DNA of 64,000 nt from the NCBI RefSeq assembly GCF_000739615.1, contig NZ_BATP01000029.1, positions 35,147 to 99,146 on the forward strand. Reading direction: 5' to 3'. A model generated the notes under the pieces. The model saw only the letters and a list, made by a program, of their open reading frames with translations. It had not been told where the DNA came from and did not search any database. This document shows, piece after piece, positions 25,271 through 33,053 of this stretch; within the stretch, counting starts at the first letter, position 1; each line of letters begins with the position of its first letter. Position numbers and translations under genes: made by a program. Source of the stretch: Haloferula sp. BvORR071. GTDB lineage: Bacteria > Verrucomicrobiota > Verrucomicrobiia > Verrucomicrobiales > Akkermansiaceae.

Positions 25271-26566
25271 ATGCCTTGCCCAAAGTATCCGCGCTTCAAG
25301 ATCCTTGACGAATTGCCGGATTACCTGGTCGTGGATGTTGATTGCTATGACGAGGAGCATCGGGTGAAGCTATCCGGTAATGGCTACCCCCCCGCTGTCC
25401 AATCAATCGCTGGGACAACGATAAAGATCCCGTCCGCGGATTTTCTCGCATATTTTCTCTTTAGAAAACAACGCTTCCGTCCGGATCTTTACAGTCAATT
25501 GAAGGCGGTAAAAAAGGCGCATCTCTATGAAGCTGCTGCTGAGTTGGAGCACCTAGTCGCCCTTCGTGATGGGACGATTGCGATTGAAGACGGTGTCGTA
25601 AAGGCCGACTCCACACTCACCGGTCGCATCGGTGAAGCCGTCTCGCTTTGCGCGATCAATCAGATTCACGACACAGGACCTGGCGACTGGCTCGCATTGC
25701 CCGAAGGCGTCGACGAAATTCCGCGTGGGCTGCGGCCATGCGACTTTCGAATACAAACGGCAAGCGACGGAAAGAAGGTTATCCAGGTCGAAGCGAAGGG
25801 GTCATTCGCGCGCGAGTCTGTCGACTTCAAGAGTAAGGCTGTTAGAGCGCATGCCAGCGATATCCTCCGTAAGAAGGAAACGCACGCTGTGGTTCCAGAG
25901 GCAAAGTCGGGGATTTGGCACGCCGATCTCCGCTATGGAACGATCACCGTTTTCGGCGATCTAACCAAAGGAACGGCCCGATGTTGGCTGCTTGATCCGC
26001 CAGCAGAGGGAAACGGAGATTCGTATCGCCTAAGGGTTATTGCGAGAATGCTGCATGCGACGAATCTTCTCCAGCTACTTGCTCCGCGTTCACAGTTAAC
26101 CATTGCAGTCGTAAACCGCGTCGCCTCGGTTTTGCTGGGTGAGAACATCGCTCAGTTCGATGGCCGTCCTGTCTTACGACAGAACGGAGAAAGCTTCTCG
26201 GACGTCGTTGAGGGAGCCGCGGAGATGGGCACGAGCCGCACGAAATTCTCCGCCAACAGAACACAGGTGCGAGGGCATCCTGTTGTCGGAGCCATTTTCA
26301 AGTCTAGGCGCATGCCCTTCTTGTTTGTTGGGATTGAGGAAAACCTTCTTAAAGCAATCGTCGATCAGGAACTCGACGCTCTGAGCAGCTATGCGACCAA
26401 GCCGCGCGTGTTTGAGGGCTTAGTCGATGCGGTAATGCCGACCGGCAGCGCGAAAGAAATGGGGTTTCCCGATGTTCTCTCAGGACCGTATTTTCGAAAG
26501 GTCTTTCGAGGCCGTCTTTTCTCTTCGTCTTCCGGAGTAGTCTTTGGGCAGGTGGAACCTCTCTAG
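25271..26566 (+). CDS. Unknown protein with predicted PD-(D/E)XK nuclease motif
   Basis: A 431-residue protein divergent from druA. I do not recognise a named family. Residues 119-177 look like a PD-(D/E)XK core: E122 in GRIGEA, D158 in PCDFRI and the E174-A-K176 triad on a hydrophobic strand (KKVIQVEAKGSF). The remaining C-terminal half is alpha/beta without clear motifs. Its 132-bp head-to-head spacing with druA and its place inside the island suggest a Druantia accessory or a separate single-gene nuclease. No operon partner lies downstream; the next gene is 290 bp away. Confidence 0.7.
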   Translation: MPCPKYPRFKILDELPDYLVVDVDCYDEEHRVKLSGNGYPPAVQSIAGTTIKIPSADFLAYFLFRKQRFRPDLYSQLKAVKKAHLYEAAAELEHLVALRDGTIAIEDGVVKADSTLTGRIGEAVSLCAINQIHDTGPGDWLALPEGVDEIPRGLRPCDFRIQTASDGKKVIQVEAKGSFARESVDFKSKAVRAHASDILRKKETHAVVPEAKSGIWHADLRYGTITVFGDLTKGTARCWLLDPPAEGNGDSYRLRVIARMLHATNLLQLLAPRSQLTIAVVNRVASVLLGENIAQFDGRPVLRQNGESFSDVVEGAAEMGTSRTKFSANRTQVRGHPVVGAIFKSRRMPFLFVGIEENLLKAIVDQELDALSSYATKPRVFEGLVDAVMPTGSAKEMGFPDVLSGPYFRKVFRGRLFSSSSGVVFGQVEPL

Positions 26567-26757
26567 CGCAGGAGGGAAGCTTCACGCCGCCCACGCGTAG
26601 GCTAGGGACCTTTTAGACAGAGCTTTCTGCCTAACGCCCGAGAATCGTCCCGAGATTGTTCGTAGGAGAAGCTCGGCCCTTGCGCCCGTAGTCAACCCCT
26701 AGGCGGACACCCAGATCATTGCGCTAGATGCGCATGGCTTAGCCATCAACCTTTGAA

Positions 26758-26768
26758 TCTGGTAAAAT
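26758..26768 (+). promoter_or_regulatory. Extended -10 promoter upstream of the DUF932-like gene
   Basis: TCTGGTAAAAT matches an extended -10 (TGnTAAAAT). It would start transcription near 26775 and leave an ~80-nt leader. The leader contains a hairpin (GGCGttCGCC at 26804-26813) nested in a CCACG/CGTGG pair (26797-26801 with 26821-26825). No convincing -35 is seen. The same nine-base word recurs before other genes of the element. Confidence 0.5.
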
Positions 26769-26856
26769 AGTAGGAAGCCAGATCTTCTGCGAATGCCCAC
26801 GTCGGCGTTCGCCGTGGAGACGTGGAAGGTGGCATGGAACCCCAATCCAATTATCA

Positions 26857-27633
26857 ATGAATGCCATCATCGATGTTCCCCCGGCTGCTCCGCCAGCCAC
26901 CGTCCCCGGTCTATTGCTTCACTGCGGTGCTGAAATGGTCTCGCGTGAAGAACTCGCGGAGGTCCCCACACCGCGGCCCACCGACACTTGGTTCCCGCTC
27001 GCGCATCGTGATCTGGTAACCGAGGTAGAATGCCAGCTCCTCACGTCAGGTTTCGAGATCAAATCGATGGTTCATTCATTGAGCCACGATAGAGCTCGTT
27101 ACTTCGGCATCCTTCAGGTCAACGTTCCGGATCGCGAGGTATCCGACTATGCTTGGGTCGTCGGCCTGAGGAACTCACACGACAAGACCTACCCGGCCGG
27201 AATGGTTGCAGGCACCCAGGTCTTTGTTTGCGACAACCTAGCCTTCACTGGCGAAGTGCGTCTGAGCAGGAAGCACACCCGTCATGCATCCCGAGACCTC
27301 CGTCACCTCACGGCGAGAGCTGTCGGAAAGCTCGGCGACCGGTTTCACAACCTCGACCGACGAATATCCGCCTATCGCGGAAGGCACGTCTCCGACTGGG
27401 CTGCGCACGACCTCGTCATTCGAGCGATCGACTGTCGCGCAATTACCACGACGCAAGTTCCTCAAGTCCTCACGGAATGGCGGAAGCCAAGCCACCTGCA
27501 ATTCGAGCACCGCACAGCATGGAGTCTCTTCAACGCATTCACCGAGGTCCATAAGCGTGTGAACCCGAACCAAGCCCTTCCACGGGGTGAGGCGCTTTAC
27601 GGCCTGTTCGACGCCTTCTGCGGCGTGATCTGA
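26857..27633 (+). CDS. DUF932-like protein
   Basis: A 258-residue cytoplasmic protein. The block VVGLRNSHDKTYPAGMVAGTQVFVCDNLAFTGEV followed by RKHTRHASRDL is typical of DUF932, a family common on plasmids, phages and integrative elements and of unknown role. ATG 26857 is used. A rho-independent terminator follows directly, so it is a monocistronic unit with its own promoter and a structured leader. It is probably part of the element backbone rather than a dedicated defence gene. Confidence 0.7.
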   Translation: MNAIIDVPPAAPPATVPGLLLHCGAEMVSREELAEVPTPRPTDTWFPLAHRDLVTEVECQLLTSGFEIKSMVHSLSHDRARYFGILQVNVPDREVSDYAWVVGLRNSHDKTYPAGMVAGTQVFVCDNLAFTGEVRLSRKHTRHASRDLRHLTARAVGKLGDRFHNLDRRISAYRGRHVSDWAAHDLVIRAIDCRAITTTQVPQVLTEWRKPSHLQFEHRTAWSLFNAFTEVHKRVNPNQALPRGEALYGLFDAFCGVI

Positions 27634-27645
27634 GCCGCAACATAA

Positions 27646-27677
27646 GGTCCCGTCCCCCACCGGACGGGCCTTTCTTT
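27646..27677 (+). terminator. Rho-independent terminator after the DUF932-like gene
   Basis: Stem GGTCCCGTCC (27646-27655) pairs with GGACGGGCC (27662-27670), followed by TTTCTTTATT. The stem begins 13 bp after the stop codon. Confidence 0.85.
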
Positions 27678-27873
27678 ATTCCAACTCGCCCAGCATCGCT
27701 CCACCTAACACCCAACGGCAATCTTCTGAAAGGACTAGCCCCATTCCCATTCGTGGTAATGTGCGGCACGTAGGTCAGCAAGTATGTCATCTTGCCGGTC
27801 GCGGCTTCATTTTTTGCTGATTCATGCTCTGGATCTCACCGCCCCTTTTCTGAATTACGACCGACCTGCCTTC

Positions 27874-29892
27874 ATGAAAATCGAGAGCCTGACCATACGC
27901 GGATTCCGCTGCTTTGGTGACGAACCGGTGACCGTTCAACTCGCGGATGAGATCACTGCCCTCGTTGGGAACAATGGCGCCGGCAAGACGGCCATGTTGC
28001 AAGCATTGTCGAGGGTCTTCGGAATCTCGGCCTATGAACGGACCGTTCGTAAATCGGATTTCCACCTGGCTCAGCAGGAAGAGTTGGAATCAGGGGCTGA
28101 GCTGTCGATCGACATCGTTCTTGGTTTCCCTGAACTCGAAGACAGCGACGAAGAGGACGAAGAAGACGAAGAAGACGAAGAAGAGCTAGGAAGCGCCGTT
28201 CCCGAGTTCTTCCACCAGATGGCTGCGTCTGCTCCCGACGCTCCACTGAAGGCCCGGATTGTCATGAAAGCCCGCTGGATCGACGATTCCACTCCCGATG
28301 GAACGATTGAGGAGGAGATCAAATGGGTCACATCCCTAGCCGACGATTACGATTGGGAAGACGATTGCCAGAGGGTTGCCGCCATCCAGCGCAGCGCGAT
28401 TCAATTCGTGTATGTTCCGGCGACGCGAAACGTCCACGATCAAGTTGGAGCACTTCTCAAAGGACGACTGTGGCAAGCGGCGCGCTGGTCGGATGAATTT
28501 CGGGAAGCCGCATCCGGCAACACCCAGACGCTACAAGAGGCGTTTGAATCCGAAGGCCCCGGCGAGTTGATTCTTGGAAAGGTCGCGAGCCGTTGGCAGC
28601 AAGTCCATGACGGCGACACCGACACAACGCCGCTTCTCAAATTAATCGATCGGAATTTCTCCGAACTGATCAAGAAGGTGGATTTTGCCTTTTCCCCGAA
28701 CGAAGAGGGCAAAGAGCGGTCAATCGCCGATCTCAGCGACGGCCAGCGCTCACTGTTTCACGTGGCAATGACCGCGGCGGTTCTTGAAGCGGAGCACGCA
28801 ATTTTCGAGCAGGATCCGACAGAGTCAGATTTCGATCAGGAGCGTTTGCGACGGGCCTTCCTCACAATCATTGCTATTGAGGAGCCTGAAAACAGTCTCT
28901 CGCCCTTCTTTCTTTCCCGCATCATCCGGTTGAGTCGTGACATTGGAAAGATGGCTGCGGCACAGGTGCTCATTTCCAGTCATTCACCGGCCATCGTGGG
29001 GCGGATTGAAGCTGAGGAGGTCCGCTATTTCCGACGCGACCGGCTGACACGTTGTTCGACCGTCCGACAGATACTTCTTCCCGAGAACGACGCCGAGGCG
29101 AAGCGATACGTTCGACTGGCAGTTCGTGCGTACCCTGAACTCTACTTCGCGAGATTCGTGATTCTCGGCGAAGGCGAATCGGAGAGGATCGTGATTCCCA
29201 AGATCGCGGAAGCCATGGGTATTGATCTGGATCCATCGTTTGTGCCAATCGTCCCTTTGGGCGGGCGCTACTGCGGCCATTTTTGGAAGCTGCTATCCGC
29301 CCTGGAAATCCCCTATGCGACCCTGTTAGACTTCGATATCGGGCGAAGCCACGGTGGCGCCAATATGGTGCGCACGATCGTGGAACGATTGGCTGAAGTG
29401 GAGGATTCGTTGGAGGACACAACCCCGGCAATCAATGGAGACATCGATCTGGATAATCTGGAGAACCTTTCCGATAACGATCTCTGGGTTCCCTACGAGG
29501 ACTGCCAATGGCACAAGGCATTGAAAGAGAAAAGTGTGTTTCTTTCAGACCCAATGGATCTGGATTTTTCAATGATCGAAGCTTTTCCCGCCGCTTACAA
29601 GGTGCCTCGCCCTAACGGCAGAGGCCCTCGGACAAATGCTGAGGCCATCGAGAACGCCAGGAAGGCCACGGTTAAGAAAGAAGGTGATTCAGGCCTTTAT
29701 GACGATTCGTGGGATAGTGATTTCTGTTGGTATTCTTATCTGTTTGTCAGTGGCAGTAAGCCCGATTCTCACCTGGCTTCACTTGGTCGGATTTCCGACA
29801 AGAAGCTCGCAGAGGACGCGCCCGCGCCCCTCAAGGCCCTTATCCAACACGTAAAAGCCGTGTTGCATCTCAACGACGACGAGGAGGATTGA
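27874..29892 (+). CDS. gajA: Gabija nuclease GajA (OLD family ATPase-TOPRIM)
   Basis: A 672-residue protein from ATG 27874, where MKIESLTIRGFRCF is the standard family N-terminus; a start at 27784 would add 30 unusual residues. The ABC-type ATPase shows GNNGAGKT at about 32-39, the LSDGQRS signature and the IAIEEPENSLSP Walker B. The C-terminal TOPRIM has ILGEGESE near 430 and LLDFDIGR near 484. GajA nicks or cuts DNA when nucleotide levels fall during phage infection. A pure Asp/Glu stretch near residues 90-108 is encoded by a 9-bp DNA repeat. The stop directly abuts gajB. It is longer than the ~580-residue Bacillus protein. Confidence 0.87.
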   Translation: MKIESLTIRGFRCFGDEPVTVQLADEITALVGNNGAGKTAMLQALSRVFGISAYERTVRKSDFHLAQQEELESGAELSIDIVLGFPELEDSDEEDEEDEEDEEELGSAVPEFFHQMAASAPDAPLKARIVMKARWIDDSTPDGTIEEEIKWVTSLADDYDWEDDCQRVAAIQRSAIQFVYVPATRNVHDQVGALLKGRLWQAARWSDEFREAASGNTQTLQEAFESEGPGELILGKVASRWQQVHDGDTDTTPLLKLIDRNFSELIKKVDFAFSPNEEGKERSIADLSDGQRSLFHVAMTAAVLEAEHAIFEQDPTESDFDQERLRRAFLTIIAIEEPENSLSPFFLSRIIRLSRDIGKMAAAQVLISSHSPAIVGRIEAEEVRYFRRDRLTRCSTVRQILLPENDAEAKRYVRLAVRAYPELYFARFVILGEGESERIVIPKIAEAMGIDLDPSFVPIVPLGGRYCGHFWKLLSALEIPYATLLDFDIGRSHGGANMVRTIVERLAEVEDSLEDTTPAINGDIDLDNLENLSDNDLWVPYEDCQWHKALKEKSVFLSDPMDLDFSMIEAFPAAYKVPRPNGRGPRTNAEAIENARKATVKKEGDSGLYDDSWDSDFCWYSYLFVSGSKPDSHLASLGRISDKKLAEDAPAPLKALIQHVKAVLHLNDDEED

Positions 29893-31713
29893 ATGGCATT
29901 CGTCAAACCAGGCGATTGGGCGCTCCAAGGCATCGAGGAACTTGAGGATGCCGCCTGGCACGCTCTCCGAACTATCGACCGATCCGCCTGCGTCACTGCC
30001 GGCGCAGGGGCTGGCAAGACTGAGTTTCTCGCGCAAAAGGCCGCGTATCTCTTGCAGACGGGCATCTGCCGTAACCCCCAGCGAATACTTGCGATCAGCT
30101 TCAAGCGGGACGCGGCTTCCAACCTCGAGAAGCGCGTAAGGGCGCGGTGCCCACAGCATGCGCACCGCTTTGTTTCTCTGACATTCGATGCGTTTACGAA
30201 AGGACTACTCGACAGGTTTCGTCGCGCATTACCCGCACCCTACACGCCGCCGATGGATTACCAGTTGGTTTTCCACTATACCCGCGAGCTACGAGAGTTC
30301 CTCAACAATCACGGTTTCCACGGCGTTAATCCAGGTGACCTCGCAACCCAAATTGACCGGACCCTCCTGCCTCTTAGGCAGCCAAGGGAAAGTGCGTTGC
30401 AAACCTATTGGCGCGAAAGGTATGGGACAGGTGAGCTAACGTTTCCCATGATCAACCGACTCGTCGAGCGGCTAATTCGGGAACACTCTTCCATCCGGAA
30501 GGCTCTCCGTTCGACCTACTCGTTCGTGTTTCTCGACGAGTTTCAGGATACGACTTACGCACAATTTGAGCTTCTGGTCACGGCTTTTGGAAACAGTGCC
30601 TCCGCCCTTACCGCAGTGGGTGACCGCAAGCAATGCATCATGGGATGGGCAGGTGCGATGGATGATTCTTTTGGAGAATTCGAGCACCAGTTCGGCGCGC
30701 ACACGGTCGAACTGCTGTCCAACTGGCGATCCCACGCTGAGTTGGTGCGTGTCCAACACGCAATCGCAGAAGTGATCGATCCAAGCACTGCGGTCCCCGA
30801 CGCCCGCTCCACAAGAAAAGTTGACGGTGATATATCCGCAATCTGGACTTACCCGACGAACGATGAAGAGACGGTCGGCTTAGCCGACTGGGTCGCCGGA
30901 GAAGTGCAAAGCGGCATACCCGCGCAAGAGTTCGCCATACTTGTCCGGAATCATGCTCACTTCGTTGAGGAGCAATTAGCAGAAGAATTTCAGGCTCGGG
31001 GCATTCCGATCCGGAACGTTGCGAGAATGGTGGGCCAAATTGCGATCCAGGATGTCTTGGAAGAGCCACTCACAGGGACGCTCCTCCCTTTCTTCAAGTT
31101 AGGAAGCCATGCTTCCGACGCCGCTTCCTGGCAGTCTGTGTATCAAAGCCTCCTCAGCTTGCATCAAGTCGACGGCGAGGATGAAAGGAACCAATCGAAG
31201 TTGCATGGCTCGTTGCAATCTTTCGTGCGTGAAATTCGCCGAACAATGAGGGGGTGTGTGCCCACCGCCGAGTCCCTGGAAGCGATCGAGAGCCGAATCG
31301 TCTCCTTCGTTAGCTTGGACCTCCTCAAGACGCTGACTCCCGCATATGGCCGGCAGCAGGATTTCAATCGTGTGCGGGACGGATTCAGAGCGTTGATGCT
31401 GGAATCGATCATGTCCGCCGAATCGTGGTCCGAGGCTTTGAAGAATTTTGAGGGAGACGGCCAGATCGCCCTGATGACAGTACACAAGAGTAAGGGCCTG
31501 GAGTTCCACACGATTATTTTCCATGGCCTAGACAGTCAGACATGGTGGAGTCTTACGCAGAATCGTCCCGAAGAGCTCAGGGCATTCTTCGTTGCGTTCA
31601 CCCGCGCGAAGCAACGGGCCTTTTTCACGCTTTGCACCGAGAGAGGACAAAGCGTCGGATGGATCGAGCAACTTCTTGCCAACGTGGAAGTGAGGCGCAT
31701 TCCAGGGCCCTAG
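29893..31713 (+). CDS. gajB: Gabija helicase GajB (UvrD/Rep-like)
   Basis: A 606-residue superfamily 1 helicase whose ATG follows the gajA stop without a gap. Motif I is AGAGAGKTEF near residues 35-44, motif II is FLDEFQDTTYAQ, motif III is GDRKQCIMGWAGA, and the C-terminal motifs are LMTVHKSKGLEF and FVAFTRAKQRAFF. The GajA-GajB pair is the definition of Gabija; GajB is thought to sense DNA ends or intermediates and activate GajA. Adjacency with GajA makes the call firm. Confidence 0.88.
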   Translation: MAFVKPGDWALQGIEELEDAAWHALRTIDRSACVTAGAGAGKTEFLAQKAAYLLQTGICRNPQRILAISFKRDAASNLEKRVRARCPQHAHRFVSLTFDAFTKGLLDRFRRALPAPYTPPMDYQLVFHYTRELREFLNNHGFHGVNPGDLATQIDRTLLPLRQPRESALQTYWRERYGTGELTFPMINRLVERLIREHSSIRKALRSTYSFVFLDEFQDTTYAQFELLVTAFGNSASALTAVGDRKQCIMGWAGAMDDSFGEFEHQFGAHTVELLSNWRSHAELVRVQHAIAEVIDPSTAVPDARSTRKVDGDISAIWTYPTNDEETVGLADWVAGEVQSGIPAQEFAILVRNHAHFVEEQLAEEFQARGIPIRNVARMVGQIAIQDVLEEPLTGTLLPFFKLGSHASDAASWQSVYQSLLSLHQVDGEDERNQSKLHGSLQSFVREIRRTMRGCVPTAESLEAIESRIVSFVSLDLLKTLTPAYGRQQDFNRVRDGFRALMLESIMSAESWSEALKNFEGDGQIALMTVHKSKGLEFHTIIFHGLDSQTWWSLTQNRPEELRAFFVAFTRAKQRAFFTLCTERGQSVGWIEQLLANVEVRRIPGP

Positions 31714-31850
31714 TCGCACAATAACACAGATCAAATCTGCCTTTGGCGAGATATTTGCAAAGCACCTCTTAAGGCGTGCTACTTGGGGATCGTAGTTCCC
31801 GCGGTCGGTGATGACTGCATTCTTTCCCCTCGGTGCTCAACATTCCGGGA

Positions 31851-32114
31851 CTAAGCAGGGCAAGGGATGTCTTGGATCGCCGCCAAAAATACCTCGCGAG
31901 GCACGCGGACGATCCTCTCTCCCGGTCCGCAGCCGGCGTCGCCCGGCAGCCTCTTTGCCAGTTCGTCTGTGACGTCGAATCCAATGACTGCAAAATCCCC
32001 GTCCGCTAGTTCAAAGACGTCGGGACAATTGTTGCACGCCACGCATTCGACCATCCGGGCGGCAGGAGCGACTCCGAGCCGGCGGAGGATTGCTGGAGTC
32101 GAGTTCGCATTCAT
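31851..32114 (-). CDS. Small Cys-rich protein, ferredoxin-like motif
   Basis: An 87-residue protein. C-x2-C-x2-C-P (VECVACNNCPDVFEL, Cys24/27/30) resembles the cluster loop of 4Fe-4S ferredoxins, including the following hydrophobic-acidic VFEL and a DGDFAVIG strand. A later Cys62 sits in AGCGPGE. The spacing is not that of a textbook ferredoxin, so a metal-binding rather than redox role is also possible. It is divergent from the XRE gene at 32207, sharing a 92-bp control region with the AT-rich stretch aactatcgttatatcgcg. Confidence 0.5.
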   Translation of the reverse strand: MNANSTPAILRRLGVAPAARMVECVACNNCPDVFELADGDFAVIGFDVTDELAKRLPGDAGCGPGERIVRVPREVFLAAIQDIPCPA

Positions 32115-32206
32115 GGGTCACTCATACTCCTTCGAAAGTAGGCCTTCAAGGAAGAATAACTATCGTTATATCGCGTCCAGCGCCAGTCTCCAGCTAACCG
32201 ATTGGT

Positions 32207-32467
32207 GTGGATCCCGTCACACGCGACACCAACGCCTTTGTCGAGGCCCTAGCGTCGGTTCTCAAAACCGCCCGGGAAGAAGCGCAGATTTCCCAGACGG
32301 AATTGGCTGCACGCGCCGGCTTGTCCCAGCCGCACATCGGTTACATTGAGAGCGAGAAACGCGCGCCGACTGTCGAAAGCCTGAAGCGAATTGCGATTGC
32401 CTTGGGCGTATCGGCTACCGATCTCGTGGGAAAGGCCGAAGCGCTGGCAGCGAGCAAGCGTAAGTAG
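32207..32467 (+). CDS. XRE family transcriptional regulator
   Basis: An 86-residue, single-domain helix-turn-helix protein starting GTG 32207. The HTH is ISQTELAARAGLSQPHIGYIESEKRAPTVESLKRIAIALG (about residues 28-67). The short length with only a DNA-binding domain resembles controller (C) proteins and mobile-element regulators. It lies head to head with the Cys-rich gene and could repress it and itself. The next gene has its own promoter 47 bp downstream of the stop. Confidence 0.85.
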   Translation: MDPVTRDTNAFVEALASVLKTAREEAQISQTELAARAGLSQPHIGYIESEKRAPTVESLKRIAIALGVSATDLVGKAEALAASKRK

Positions 32468-32496
32468 TGGCGCGGATGGCTTCGTTGGCTGGCGCT

Positions 32497-32505
32497 TGGT
32501 AAAAT
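32497..32505 (+). promoter_or_regulatory. Extended -10 placed 8 bp before a start codon
   Basis: TGGTAAAAT with the hexamer TAAAAT at 32500-32505; ATG 32514 follows after eight bases. Transcription would begin at or next to the A of the ATG, giving a leaderless mRNA. No consensus -35 is visible. Confidence 0.6.
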
Positions 32506-32513
32506 AGAGGTGC

Positions 32514-32954
32514 ATGACATCATGGCTCGCTTCCAATTGGTTCGCGCTCATCCAAACCGCCGGCGTCGTTGGCGGCCTTTTCTACTCCGCCATTGCTTTG
32601 CGCCTCGACGCCAGGGTTCGGCGCACCGAAGTCATTCTCGCCCTCACTGAAGCGCACCGGGAAATTTGGGAGCGACTGATCGAACAACCCTCCCTAGTTC
32701 GTGTTTTAGATCCCAAGGCGGACTTGGCTATTGCGCCACCCACTTCCACTGAGCAACGGTTCGTTCAGCTCGTTGTTCTTCACCTTGATGCAGTTCGAAT
32801 TTCGATCAAGGAAGGGGCTTACCATGCTTCACCTGGCATGATCGATGACCTGAATGAATTCTTAGCCCTACCGATACCACGGCAGGTCGCCGAGTCGCTT
32901 CTTCCCTACCAATCTCATGAGCTTCAAGAATTTCTTCGTGGGGTCATGAAATAG
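32514..32954 (+). CDS. Small membrane-anchored protein of unknown function
   Basis: A 146-residue protein with one N-terminal membrane helix (WFALIQTAGVVGGLFYSAIAL, about residues 9-29). A basic stop-transfer (RLDARVRRTE) and a helical cytoplasmic domain follow (EAHREIWERLIEQPSLVRV…). Membrane-anchored helical domains of this 'EAHREIW' type occur as single genes in many genomes without known role. The tRNA-like gene on the opposite strand ends two bases past its stop, so the 3' ends meet. Confidence 0.7.
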   Translation: MTSWLASNWFALIQTAGVVGGLFYSAIALRLDARVRRTEVILALTEAHREIWERLIEQPSLVRVLDPKADLAIAPPTSTEQRFVQLVVLHLDAVRISIKEGAYHASPGMIDDLNEFLALPIPRQVAESLLPYQSHELQEFLRGVMK

Positions 32955-32955
32955 G

Positions 32956-33053
32956 AGGAGTCCCTTGGACTTGAACCAAGATGACCGCCTTCATCAACCC
33001 TCTCTAACAAAGGGCTGATGGAGGGCGGCGTTCTACCATTGAACTAGAACTCC
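32956..33053 (-). tRNA. tRNA-shaped RNA with a greatly extended anticodon arm
   Basis: Read on the minus strand this 98-nt segment folds as a tRNA. Acceptor GGAGTTC pairs with GGACTCC, then TA. The D-arm is GTTC-AATGGTA-GAAC. The lower anticodon stem CCGCC pairs with GGCGG. A 4-nt variable loop is followed by T-arm CTTGG-TTCAAGT-CCAAG and discriminator T. The normal 7-nt anticodon loop is replaced by 34 nt. These fold into a 3x2 internal loop (CTC/AA), an 11-pair stem (CATCAGCCCTT with GAGGGTTGATG, two G-U) and a 7-nt loop TGTTAGA. The middle triplet would be UUA, but position 33 is G, not U, so ordinary decoding is unlikely. The first 10 nt overlap the end of the HEPN gene. Confidence 0.7.

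Noticed and set aside
32956..33053. tRNA with a self-splicing intron
   Set aside because: The extra 27 nt are far too short for a group I or II intron, and they pair into a continuous 11-bp stem; no clear bulge-helix-bulge splice motif is seen.
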